DNA of 64,000 nucleotides, taken from NCBI RefSeq assembly GCF_900698975.1, contig NZ_LR217722.1:372001-436000 (forward strand), read 5' to 3'. Shown piece by piece: positions 33,841 through 42,630 of this stretch; the stretch's first letter is position 1, and each line of letters opens with the position of its first letter. Made by a program: the position numbers and the translations under genes. This stretch comes from Buchnera aphidicola (Cinara splendens) (GTDB lineage: Bacteria > Pseudomonadota > Gammaproteobacteria > Enterobacterales > Enterobacteriaceae). The notes beneath the pieces were generated by a model. That model was given only the letters and a program-made list of their open reading frames with translations, searched no databases and was not told the DNA's origin.

Positions 33841-34383
33841 TTAATTAACTTTGCTAAAATCATAAAAAAATCGTATGATATTTGAAGCTATACATGGAAC
33901 ATCATTATTAACTGTATCAACAACAAAATCAGATATCTTGTTATATATTGGATCACGAATAACTGATAACGATCTTAATATCTTCTCATTTTCATTACTT
34001 TTTAAAGATAGCAAAGGTCTTTTTTTATCCATTTTAGTTCGTATTAATTGTTCTTTTATTGAAGTACGTAAATATATAACAATACCTCTAGATTGCAATA
34101 AACCTCTAGATTTTAATGAAAGTATCGATCCACCTCCCGTAGATAATATTATACCGGTTTTATTAGTTAATTCATTAATAACTTTTTCTTCTCGTATACG
34201 AAATTCAGATTCTCCTTCTACTTCAAATACCCAGTCTATATCTACACCAGTTCTTTTTTCAATTTCAGCATCAGAATCATAAAAAAACATGTCTAGAGAT
34301 TGGGATAAATAGCGACCTACAGTACTTTTTCCAGCTCCCATAGGCCCAATTAAAAAAATATTTTTTTTTTTATCGCTATTCAT
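33841..34383 (-). CDS. aroK: Shikimate kinase I
   Basis: ATP-dependent 3-phosphorylation of shikimate. 180 residues from the ATG at 34383 (E. coli AroK 173), with AAAGGA upstream; an in-frame TTG at 34398 lies before the ribosome site. P-loop GPMGAGKST, the shikimate-binding DSDAEIE and R-containing FRIREEKVI are visible. With aroB and aroE in this window it covers three steps of the chorismate pathway. Confidence 0.96.
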   Translation of the reverse strand: MNSDKKKNIFLIGPMGAGKSTVGRYLSQSLDMFFYDSDAEIEKRTGVDIDWVFEVEGESEFRIREEKVINELTNKTGIILSTGGGSILSLKSRGLLQSRGIVIYLRTSIKEQLIRTKMDKKRPLLSLKSNENEKILRSLSVIRDPIYNKISDFVVDTVNNDVPCIASNIIRFFYDFSKVN

Positions 34384-34601
34384 GGTAGTTCCTTTCAATA
34401 ATAAGTTTTATTTAAAATCAATAATTTACACCAAATATATATTTTTTAACAATAAAATACCATATTATATTATGAAGTAACATAAAAAATAAGCATAATA
34501 TATTATATGGATTATAAGAATATAATAAAAAAAACTTGATTTTAAAAATACTTTTTAATATGATTGTACTATCATAAATAATTATTTATATACACTCTCA
34601 A

Positions 34602-34688
34602 GGTGAGATGTCCGAGTGGTTTAAGGAGCACGCTTGGAAAGCGTGTATACAATAAAATGTATCAAGGGTTCGAATCCCTTTCTCACCA
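34602..34688 (+). tRNA. tRNA-Ser(GGA)
   Basis: Acceptor arms GGTGAGA / TCTCACC pair perfectly, the anticodon loop carries GGA (reads UCC and UCU), and a long variable arm typical of serine tRNAs follows. No encoded CCA. It stands alone between aroK and nfuA. Confidence 0.96.
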
Positions 34689-34752
34689 TATACACATACA
34701 CTTATATCAATTTTTTAAAATAATCAAAAAAAATATAAAAATTATATTTATA

Positions 34753-35334
34753 TTAATAATATGAGTGTTGACCGTAAACATGATTTGTTACATCTTCTAC
34801 TCGGGAAATTTCAGAAAAATGTTTCATCAATTGTTTTTCTATACCTAATTTTAATGTAGTACTAATCATAGAACAACCATTACATCCACCTGAAAATTGT
34901 AAAAAAACAACTCCATCACTGCTAATATTTATTAAATTAACAGAACCACCATGCAATAATAATGTAGGATTAACTTGAGAGAATAAAAATTTTTGTACAT
35001 CATTCTCTAATTGAGATTTATGACGAAATTTTTGTGTTGATTTTGCATAAGGAGCCTGTAGAGTAATTTGCGATCCTACTTCATTTTTAACAAGATCTAT
35101 ACTAGAATTTTTTAAAAAAGGAACTATAGACTTATGAACATAAATATCAAATTCATTAAAAGAAATTTTTTGATCATTTATTGAATCAATATCTTGAAGT
35201 TCACAATACGACATGCCACATTCAGCATGCATAGTTCCCGGAGAATTAATAAAAATTCTAATATTTGTTTCTACTTTTCTTTTAGATAACAAACTAAGTA
35301 TATATTGTTTAGCTGAATCCGATATTGTAATCAT
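34753..35334 (-). CDS. nfuA: Fe/S biogenesis protein NfuA
   Basis: Iron-sulfur cluster carrier of 193 residues (E. coli 191). The C-terminal Nfu domain has the cluster-binding CxxC at residues 151 and 154 (GGCNGCSM). The degenerate A-type N-terminal domain keeps Cys39 and Cys44. Likely clients here are radical-SAM and 4Fe-4S proteins such as HemW and MutY. In E. coli it neighbours bioH, as here. Confidence 0.96.
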   Translation of the reverse strand: MITISDSAKQYILSLLSKRKVETNIRIFINSPGTMHAECGMSYCELQDIDSINDQKISFNEFDIYVHKSIVPFLKNSSIDLVKNEVGSQITLQAPYAKSTQKFRHKSQLENDVQKFLFSQVNPTLLLHGGSVNLINISSDGVVFLQFSGGCNGCSMISTTLKLGIEKQLMKHFSEISRVEDVTNHVYGQHSYY

Positions 35335-35474
35335 AGAATTATTCTACATAATATGTTATTGTATAATAAATAAAAAATAAATATATATAAATTCTATTTT
35401 GTAGAAATATATATAAATATATATCCTAAAATTTTTATCCATACTATCTAACACTCAGTATAGTCACAAATTAT

Positions 35475-36263
35475 ATGAATAAAAACAAAAAAAAAATATA
35501 CTCTTCTATCTTTGGAACAGGAAAAATTCATTTAATATTCTTACATGGATGGGGATTACATTCCATAGTATGGAACACAATCATTCCAATATTAAAACCA
35601 TATTTTACACTACACACATTCGATTTACCTGGATTTGGAAAAAATGTAAATTCTCCTATAATGACATTTAAACAAATATCTAATTATTTATTAAAAAAAA
35701 TAAAAAGAAAAGTAATATGGATCGGATGGTCTATGGGAGGATTACTCGCACACTATTTAAGTCTACAATATCCACATCATACTCTAGCAACTATCTATGT
35801 AGCATCATCACCATATTTTATACAACAAAAAAAATGGCCCGGAATATCAATAAATGTATTATACTCTATAAAAAAGAGTATTTTATCATGTTATAGTAAT
35901 TTTTTAAAAAATTTTATTTTAATACATGTTATTAATACACACCAATACAAGCTTTCTAAACTTAGAACAAAAGAAAAATTTTCCAAAAAATATCCTAATC
36001 CAAAAAAAGAAGCTATTGAAATAGGATATAACTGGTTAACTAAAATTGATTATAGAAATAATCTATTATGTCCAAATATTCCAACATTAAGAATATATGG
36101 AAAATTAGATAATCTCATACCTATAGAAACACATAAAAAAATAGAAAATCTATATCACAAAAAAGACTCTATAATTATAGAAGGAGCTAAACATGCACCC
36201 TTTTTATCTCATCCTAAAACTTTTAGTAACATACTGTATCATTTTATTAAAAATAATATTTAA
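35475..36263 (+). CDS. bioH: Pimeloyl-ACP methyl ester carboxylesterase BioH
   Basis: Alpha/beta hydrolase that removes the methyl group from pimeloyl-ACP methyl ester in biotin synthesis. 262 residues (E. coli 256). HGWGLHSIVW near the oxyanion hole, the nucleophile elbow GWSMGG, the acid region GKLDNLIP and the catalytic histidine in GAKHAPFLSHP are all intact. Divergent from nfuA; E. coli has gntX between them. Its retention suggests biotin synthesis still works, but the other bio genes are outside the window. Confidence 0.94.
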   Translation: MNKNKKKIYSSIFGTGKIHLIFLHGWGLHSIVWNTIIPILKPYFTLHTFDLPGFGKNVNSPIMTFKQISNYLLKKIKRKVIWIGWSMGGLLAHYLSLQYPHHTLATIYVASSPYFIQQKKWPGISINVLYSIKKSILSCYSNFLKNFILIHVINTHQYKLSKLRTKEKFSKKYPNPKKEAIEIGYNWLTKIDYRNNLLCPNIPTLRIYGKLDNLIPIETHKKIENLYHKKDSIIIEGAKHAPFLSHPKTFSNILYHFIKNNI

Positions 36264-36326
36264 TAAAATTAAACTACCATATACCAAAAATATAAATAAA
36301 AATATTATTTATATTTGATAAAAAAA

Positions 36327-36845
36327 TCAAAAAGGAATATCTTCATCATCAAAATCAATCTTTGATGTTGTATCTACTAAATGTGATTTATTTTTAAATT
36401 CAGAAGAAATATCTTGAACATCCATAGACGTAGATAAATTATCTTTATGTGATACATCTTGTATTTCATTAATAGATGATGATGCGCTAGTTGTATTTCG
36501 TGAACCTAACATTTGCATAGAACCGGTGACACTAACTACTATTTCCGTAGTATAACGATCTAATCCATTTTGATCCTTCCATTTACGAGTTTGTAAAGAT
36601 CCTTCTATATAAACTTGCGATCCTTTTTTTAAATATTGACCAGCAATTTCAGCAATTTTACCAAATAGAACTACTCGATGCCATTCAGTTTTCTCTTTAG
36701 TTTCACCAGTATTTTTATCTTTCCATATATCTGAAGTAGCAATAGTAATATTTACTACAGTTCCACCATTAGGCATATATCGTACATCTGGATGTTGTCC
36801 TAAGTAACCAATTAAAATAACTTTATTTACGCCTCTACTTGCCAT
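36327..36845 (-). CDS. ssb: Single-stranded DNA-binding protein
   Basis: 172 residues (E. coli 178). OB fold start [31 protein letters not shown] and [11 protein letters not shown], then a disordered Ser/Asp-rich linker and the acidic tip DDEDIPF that recruits repair and replication proteins. The intact tip implies retained partners, of which SbcB is in this window. Confidence 0.97.
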   Translation of the reverse strand: MASRGVNKVILIGYLGQHPDVRYMPNGGTVVNITIATSDIWKDKNTGETKEKTEWHRVVLFGKIAEIAGQYLKKGSQVYIEGSLQTRKWKDQNGLDRYTTEIVVSVTGSMQMLGSRNTTSASSSINEIQDVSHKDNLSTSMDVQDISSEFKNKSHLVDTTSKIDFDDEDIPF

Positions 36846-37114
36846 AAATTTAACCTAATATGATTTATATCAAAATATAATTATTTAAAATTATACCATA
36901 AAAAAAAATAATTTTATTACAATAAATACTTTTATTGAATTAAACTGATATATAAAAATAATTTTTTTAAAAGTAACTAATTAAAATATACAAAACTACA
37001 TTTTCAAAATTTAATTTTTTAACTTTATATAAATATATTTTTAGATTAAAATAATGATATTTCATTAAAAATATAAAAAATACCTTTTACCATATAAAAA
37101 TTACAAAAAATAAT

Positions 37115-38101
37115 ATGCAAAAAAAAAATGTACATAAATTTTCTGTTGCACCCATGTTAAAATATACTGATAGACATTGTCTATTTTTCTACAGACAATT
37201 AACTAAAAAAACTTTCCTATATACAGAAATGATTACCACTTATGAATTAATAAATAAAAAAAACTTATTTTCAAAAAAACAAGTAATGAGTAACGTTCCT
37301 ATAGCAATTCAATTAGCTGGAAATAACTGTATACATTTTAAAAAATGTGCCAAAATAGCATATTTCATGGGATTTAATGAAATAAATTTAAACATTGGTT
37401 GTCCTTCACAACACGCTCAATCTGGTAAATTTGGAATATATTTAATGAATCATCCCAATATAGTGTATCACTGTATCAAAACTATATATTTTACTGTACC
37501 AATACCTGTAAGTGTAAAAATAAGAATCGGAACCGAAAAAAATAATAATTATCAATTTCTTAAAAATTTTATTCAACAAGTATCAAAAAACCAATACTGT
37601 ATTAAATTTATTATACACGCAAGGATTGCTGATTTACAACTAAACAGTCCTAAAAAAAACAGAAGTATACCTACATTAAACTATCAGTATGTTTATCAAA
37701 TCAAAAAAGATTTTCCTCATTTAAAAATTATTTTAAACGGAGGAATAAAATCTATTCCAGAAATAAAAAAACATTTAAAACATGTAGATGGTATTATGAT
37801 GGGTCGAGAAATCTATAAAAATCCACTACTATTATGTAAAATAGATAAAGAAATTTTTTCTTGTAAAAAAAAATTCAATTTCAAAAAATTTTTAAAAAAA
37901 ATGCTCCAGTATACTGAAAAAGAAACAAAAAAAAAAACAAAAATTCTTCACATAATGAAACACATATTAAATATTTTTTATAAACAACCACATTCAAAAA
38001 AATGGAAAAAATACATTTTAAAAAAAATACATCATAAAAACGATATACACAACTTATTCACCAAAATACACAAAATATTTAATAAAAAAATCACAATATA
38101 A
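37115..38101 (+). CDS. dusA: tRNA-dihydrouridine synthase A
   Basis: FMN/NADPH-dependent reduction of uridines in the tRNA D-loop (U20/U20a). 328 residues, a TIM barrel starting HKFSVAPMLKYTDRHC; the catalytic cysteine is Cys96 in NLNIGCPSQ, and the ING-type motif LNGGIKSI and MMGREIYKNP follow. It matches DusA better than DusB or DusC. The C-terminal third is very lysine-rich. Its place between ssb and dnaB recalls the E. coli region. Confidence 0.94.
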   Translation: MQKKNVHKFSVAPMLKYTDRHCLFFYRQLTKKTFLYTEMITTYELINKKNLFSKKQVMSNVPIAIQLAGNNCIHFKKCAKIAYFMGFNEINLNIGCPSQHAQSGKFGIYLMNHPNIVYHCIKTIYFTVPIPVSVKIRIGTEKNNNYQFLKNFIQQVSKNQYCIKFIIHARIADLQLNSPKKNRSIPTLNYQYVYQIKKDFPHLKIILNGGIKSIPEIKKHLKHVDGIMMGREIYKNPLLLCKIDKEIFSCKKKFNFKKFLKKMLQYTEKETKKKTKILHIMKHILNIFYKQPHSKKWKKYILKKIHHKNDIHNLFTKIHKIFNKKITI

Positions 38102-38370
38102 TTTGTAATTAACAAATTATAAACAAAAAAATATTTTATTTGATATATATAATATTTCGAAAAAAGATCATCAAAAAACTCTTTTATTTTATATGTTCTA
38201 TATATTCTTTTATTTTTAAATTTTAATAAAATTAAATATTTAAAATATACAATTATTATCTAAATATTAAAAACAAAATTTTTTAAAAAACAGCACTTAA
38301 TATAAAACTATTATTAAAAAAACAATTCAAAACATATTTTTAAAAATTTATATAAGAGAATAAATTATTT

Positions 38371-39744
38371 ATGATAGAATCAATAAAAAATAAAAACGAA
38401 TTCAAAACACCTCCTCATTCATTAGAAGCTGAACAATCTGTATTAGGAGGATTGATGTTAGATAACCAACAATGGGATGTAATTTCTGAATATATTGTTA
38501 CTGAAGACTTTTATAGTCAACAACATCAATTAATTTTTTGCGAAATGAAATTTTTAGTAGAAAAAGGTTCTCCAATTGATTTAATTACACTCTCTGAGTC
38601 ATTAGAGCAAAAAGGGGAACTGAATAATGTTGGAAGATTTTCTTATTTAGCAGAAATTTCAAAAAATACACCTAGTATTACTAACATTATTTCTTATGCA
38701 GAAATAATACGAGAAAGAGCAATAATACGTGAAATTGTTTCTACTGCACATAATATTGCATACGCAGGATATCATCCTAAAGGACGCACTAGCCTCGAAC
38801 TACTGGATTATGCTGAATCTAGTGTATTTAAAATTTCTGAAACACGTTCTGCAGGTAAAGAAGGACCTAAAAACATAGAAAAAATTTTAGATACTACTAT
38901 TCAATCCATTGAAAAATTGTTAAAAAAACCAAATGATGGAATAACTGGATTAAATACTGGATATCACGATCTAAACAAAAAAACATTTGGATTACAACAA
39001 TCAGATCTCATTATTATCGCTGCTCGACCATCTATGGGTAAAACTACATTTGCTATGAATTTATGTGAAAATACAGCAATGTTATATGAAAAACCAATTT
39101 TAATATTCAGTTTAGAAATGCCGGGAGAACAAATTATGATTCGTATGTTAGCTTCTCTATCACGGGTTAATCAATCTAAAATTCGAACTGGACAATTAAA
39201 TGATGAGGAATGGAGCAGAATATCAAGTACTATAAATATTTTATTACAAAAGAAAAATATTTATATAGATGATTCATCTGGATTAACACCTAATGAAGTG
39301 CGATCTCGCTCAAGAAAAATATATCGAGAAAATAACGGATTAAGTTTAATTATGATAGACTATCTTCAGTTAATCAAAATACCTGCATTATCTGGTAATA
39401 GAACACTAGAAATAGCTGAAATTTCAAGAACATTGAAATCTTTAGCAAAAGAATTAAATATCCCAATTATTGCTTTATCACAATTAAATCGATCTTTAGA
39501 GCAAAGATCCGATAAAAGACCGGTTAATTCAGATCTAAGAGAGTCTGGTTCTTTAGAGCAAGATGCTGATCTAATTCTTTTTATTTATAGAGATGAACTC
39601 TATCATGAGAATAGCGAATTTAAAGGTATTGCTGAAATCATCATAGGTAAGCAGAGAAATGGTCCTACTGGAACTGTACGGTTAACATTCAATGGACAGT
39701 GGTCACGTTTTGATAATTATACTAATCAAAAATATCATAATTAA
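38371..39744 (+). CDS. dnaB: Replicative DNA helicase DnaB
   Basis: Hexameric fork helicase, 457 residues (E. coli 471). N-terminal primase-interacting domain (PHSLEAEQSVLGGLML), then the RecA-like domain with Walker A ARPSMGKTT, Walker B LIMIDYLQL and the DLRESGSLEQDAD arginine-finger region. Composition is less AT-biased than its neighbours, consistent with strong constraint. Confidence 0.98.
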   Translation: MIESIKNKNEFKTPPHSLEAEQSVLGGLMLDNQQWDVISEYIVTEDFYSQQHQLIFCEMKFLVEKGSPIDLITLSESLEQKGELNNVGRFSYLAEISKNTPSITNIISYAEIIRERAIIREIVSTAHNIAYAGYHPKGRTSLELLDYAESSVFKISETRSAGKEGPKNIEKILDTTIQSIEKLLKKPNDGITGLNTGYHDLNKKTFGLQQSDLIIIAARPSMGKTTFAMNLCENTAMLYEKPILIFSLEMPGEQIMIRMLASLSRVNQSKIRTGQLNDEEWSRISSTINILLQKKNIYIDDSSGLTPNEVRSRSRKIYRENNGLSLIMIDYLQLIKIPALSGNRTLEIAEISRTLKSLAKELNIPIIALSQLNRSLEQRSDKRPVNSDLRESGSLEQDADLILFIYRDELYHENSEFKGIAEIIIGKQRNGPTGTVRLTFNGQWSRFDNYTNQKYHN

Positions 39745-40117
39745 ATTAAAAAAACAATATCTAAAATAAATTTCATTAAAAAAATTATTACAGACAATAA
39801 TTAATATATTTTATTAAAAAATTTAGAAAAAATCACTAAATATAAGAAAATCAGTCGCAACCATAAATAATTGTATAAAAATATTATTAAAATAATAATT
39901 ATATATATCAAAAATATCATATACACAATAAAATTATGTATTAACAATAAATCAAAATCATTAAAATAGTAGTCTTTACCAAACAAATATCTTATTTTAC
40001 TATACAAAAATTTTTATAGAAAATATCAGATAAATATGTTATATATAATATATATTATATTAACTCAATCATTTATATAAAAATAAATATACTAACAAGA
40101 TTTTTCTGATATAATTT
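39745..40117. other. Gene-free spacer between dnaB and ruvX
   Basis: 373 bases, nearly all A and T. A 68-codon frame on the minus strand is only low-complexity Ile/Phe/Tyr and not convincing. E. coli has gshB directly before ruvX; I see no trace of it, so it appears deleted or eroded (inference). Confidence 0.5.
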
Positions 40118-40516
40118 ATGATTATCATATGTTTTGATTATGGAATAAAAACTATTGGAGTTGCTATAGCTGAAACAAGAATAAAATCCTCTACTCCTAT
40201 AAAATCTATTATGAATAAAAAAAAAACATTGTGGAATAAAATTAATAATATCATCCAGTATTGGAAACCTAAAAATATAGTGATTGGATATCCATATTAC
40301 ATAAAAAAAAACATAAATAAAAAAATAAAAAAATTCAGTTATATTTGTAAAAAAAAATTCAATAAAAATGTATTCTTATATAATGAAAACTATTCATCAA
40401 AAGAAGCGCGATCTTTTTTAAAGAACACAAAAAAAAAAAAAAACATTTGTGTACATTCTATTTCAGCTAAAATAATCTTAGATAGTTGGTTACACGAAAA
40501 TTATTTTTTTAGTTAA
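40118..40516 (+). CDS. ruvX: RuvX/YqgF family putative pre-16S rRNA nuclease, diverged
   Basis: RNase H-fold protein linked in E. coli to maturation of the 16S rRNA 5' end (also called a Holliday junction resolvase homologue). 132 residues (E. coli 138). The first motif FDYGIKTIGVA keeps Asp7. The usual DERLST motif reads NENYSS (Asn89, Glu90), and the C-terminal VDS motif reads VHS with His113 in place of the acidic residue. An A15 run at 40429-40443 lies between these motifs. Activity is therefore doubtful, though the frame is intact and the fold residues are kept. Name by homology. Confidence 0.88.
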   Translation: MIIICFDYGIKTIGVAIAETRIKSSTPIKSIMNKKKTLWNKINNIIQYWKPKNIVIGYPYYIKKNINKKIKKFSYICKKKFNKNVFLYNENYSSKEARSFLKNTKKKKNICVHSISAKIILDSWLHENYFFS

Positions 40517-40597
40517 AAACTATACATAAAAATACATATTTTTATTAATTATTAAAAAATATTCCTAAAAAAAATTATTTTAATTATAATATACGTT

Positions 40598-41749
40598 ATG
40601 AATAAAACAAATACACATACATTACCATCAATTAGTTTATATATTCATATACCTTGGTGCATCAAAAAATGTCCATATTGCGATTTTCATTCATATCCAC
40701 GATCAAGTAAAATTTCAGAAAAAAAATATATCAAACATATTCTTTATGATTTAAAAAATGATAAAAAAATAATTTCAAACCGAGTTATTCAGTCAATTTT
40801 TATTGGTGGAGGAACGCCCAGTTTATTAAAAAGTACATCAATATTATACTTATTATCTAAAATAAAGAAATTAATGTCTGTTTCAAAAAATATAGAAATT
40901 TCTATAGAGATTAATCCCGATATAGATAAAACAAAAAAAATATTAGAGTACTATAAAGCAGGTGTTAACAGATTTTCAATAGGAATCCAAACATTTAATT
41001 CTTCTTTATTAAAAAAAATAAACAGAAAATACGATAAAAAAAAAACAATGGAATTGATTGATTCTACTAAAAATTTTTCTAATAGAAATTTAAACATAGA
41101 TTTGATGTACGGTCTTCCCGAGCAAACAGTTCAAAATGCTTTAGACGATTTATACCAGACTATTCTTATACAACCCGAACACATATCTTGGTATCAACTT
41201 AATATTGAGCCAAATACTAAATTTTATATACAAAATGTATTACTGCCATCACTCCATACTATTAAAATTATGGCTACAAAAGGAAAAGAACTACTTCATA
41301 AGTATGGGTATATGCAATACGAAATATCTTCTTACTCTAAAAAAAAAAAATATCAATGCCAACATAACCTTAATTACTGGAATTTTGGCGACTATATTGG
41401 CGTTGGATGCGGAGCTCATGGAAAAATAACTCAGTTAAACCAGAAAATAATCAGAACTATCAAAACTAAAAATGATATCATATATATGATAGGAAATTAT
41501 CTTAAACAAAAATATTTTGTTCCAAAAAAAGATATTCCTATAGAATTCTTTTTAAATAAATTTAGACTACTACAACCTATTCAATATAAAGAATTTGAGA
41601 AAAAAACTTATATTAAAATCATAAAAATCAAAAAAAAAATAATTGTTGCCAAAAAAAAAGGATTTATTCAAGAAGATATGAATTCATGGATAGTTACTCC
41701 AAAAGGGAGAAATCAATTAAATTCATTATTATCAATATTTTTAGAGTAA
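40598..41749 (+). CDS. hemW: Heme chaperone HemW (radical SAM)
   Basis: Radical-SAM family protein related to oxygen-independent coproporphyrinogen oxidase but acting as a heme chaperone. 383 residues (E. coli 378). The cluster-binding cysteines are Cys21, Cys25 and Cys28 in HIPWCIKKCPYCDF, followed by FIGGGTPSLL. An A12 run at 41339-41350 lies mid-gene. Neighbours trmB and mutY are the same as in E. coli. Confidence 0.95.
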   Translation: MNKTNTHTLPSISLYIHIPWCIKKCPYCDFHSYPRSSKISEKKYIKHILYDLKNDKKIISNRVIQSIFIGGGTPSLLKSTSILYLLSKIKKLMSVSKNIEISIEINPDIDKTKKILEYYKAGVNRFSIGIQTFNSSLLKKINRKYDKKKTMELIDSTKNFSNRNLNIDLMYGLPEQTVQNALDDLYQTILIQPEHISWYQLNIEPNTKFYIQNVLLPSLHTIKIMATKGKELLHKYGYMQYEISSYSKKKKYQCQHNLNYWNFGDYIGVGCGAHGKITQLNQKIIRTIKTKNDIIYMIGNYLKQKYFVPKKDIPIEFFLNKFRLLQPIQYKEFEKKTYIKIIKIKKKIIVAKKKGFIQEDMNSWIVTPKGRNQLNSLLSIFLE

Positions 41750-41769
41750 CATTCTATTTTATTGGATAA

Positions 41770-42504
41770 TCATTCAACCTGCAATTTATATTTATAGTCA
41801 AAAATTCTATTATTCAATAATAAAGCTCTTTTTTCAAATTTTGTTTGAACATACGTGCTAAATAAAGTAAAAATAGTATTTTTTCCTAACAAACATTTAA
41901 ATTTGGAATGTTGTGACATTAAATAACATATTTTAGAAGAATACAGTACACAATCCGTAATAATATGTATAAAACCACCAAAAACAATTTTTTTTTCCAT
42001 TAATTTAATAAAAAAATTGTTCACTAATCTTCTTTTATGATGTTTACTTTTAAACCAAGGATCAGGAAAAAAAATTTGCATCATATTAATAGTATTATCT
42101 GGAATCATATAAAATAAAACTTCAACAATATCATGAAATATAATACGTATATTAGATACTTGAAATATATTAGCATACTGTATAGCTGAAAAAATACTCC
42201 TTGGATATACTTCCACTCCAATAAAATTTATATGCGGATTACTAATAGCTTTTTCTATAAACAGTTTACCATCACCAAAACCAACATCTATAATATATGG
42301 CTGATCATTAGAAAAAAAAATAGAATAATCTAAAAAGACACATTTATTAAAATCAATACCATATATTTTCCAATATTTTAACACATACTCTTTTTTTTTT
42401 TGACTAATACATCTTCTTCTTATTATATAACTTTTAATTAAAGACAAATTATTTTTATTTTTTTTGTTATTTTTGTCAAAAATATCATCTATTAAAATAG
42501 TCAT
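41770..42504 (-). CDS. trmB: tRNA (guanine-N7-)-methyltransferase
   Basis: SAM-dependent m7G46 methylation of tRNA. 244 residues (E. coli 239). SAM-binding VGFGDGKL, the following acidic strand GVEVYPRSI and the catalytic/substrate motif PDPWFKSKHHKRRLV are clear. A strong GGAGG ribosome site precedes the ATG. It diverges from mutY. Confidence 0.95.
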   Translation of the reverse strand: MTILIDDIFDKNNKKNKNNLSLIKSYIIRRRCISQKKKEYVLKYWKIYGIDFNKCVFLDYSIFFSNDQPYIIDVGFGDGKLFIEKAISNPHINFIGVEVYPRSIFSAIQYANIFQVSNIRIIFHDIVEVLFYMIPDNTINMMQIFFPDPWFKSKHHKRRLVNNFFIKLMEKKIVFGGFIHIITDCVLYSSKICYLMSQHSKFKCLLGKNTIFTLFSTYVQTKFEKRALLLNNRIFDYKYKLQVE

Positions 42505-42630
42505 TTTACCTCCAAGAAAATAAATAAATTTATTTAAAATATCTATTAAACAAAATTTTTTTAAAAAAAATTATCTTTAAAATTTATATATAAATTATTA
42601 ACTATATTTAAAAATTTAATTAGGATCAGC

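Noticed and set aside
39801-40007. 68-codon minus-strand frame between dnaB and ruvX
   Set aside because: Low-complexity Ile/Phe/Tyr sequence without ribosome site or conserved feature; typical of AT-rich spacer.
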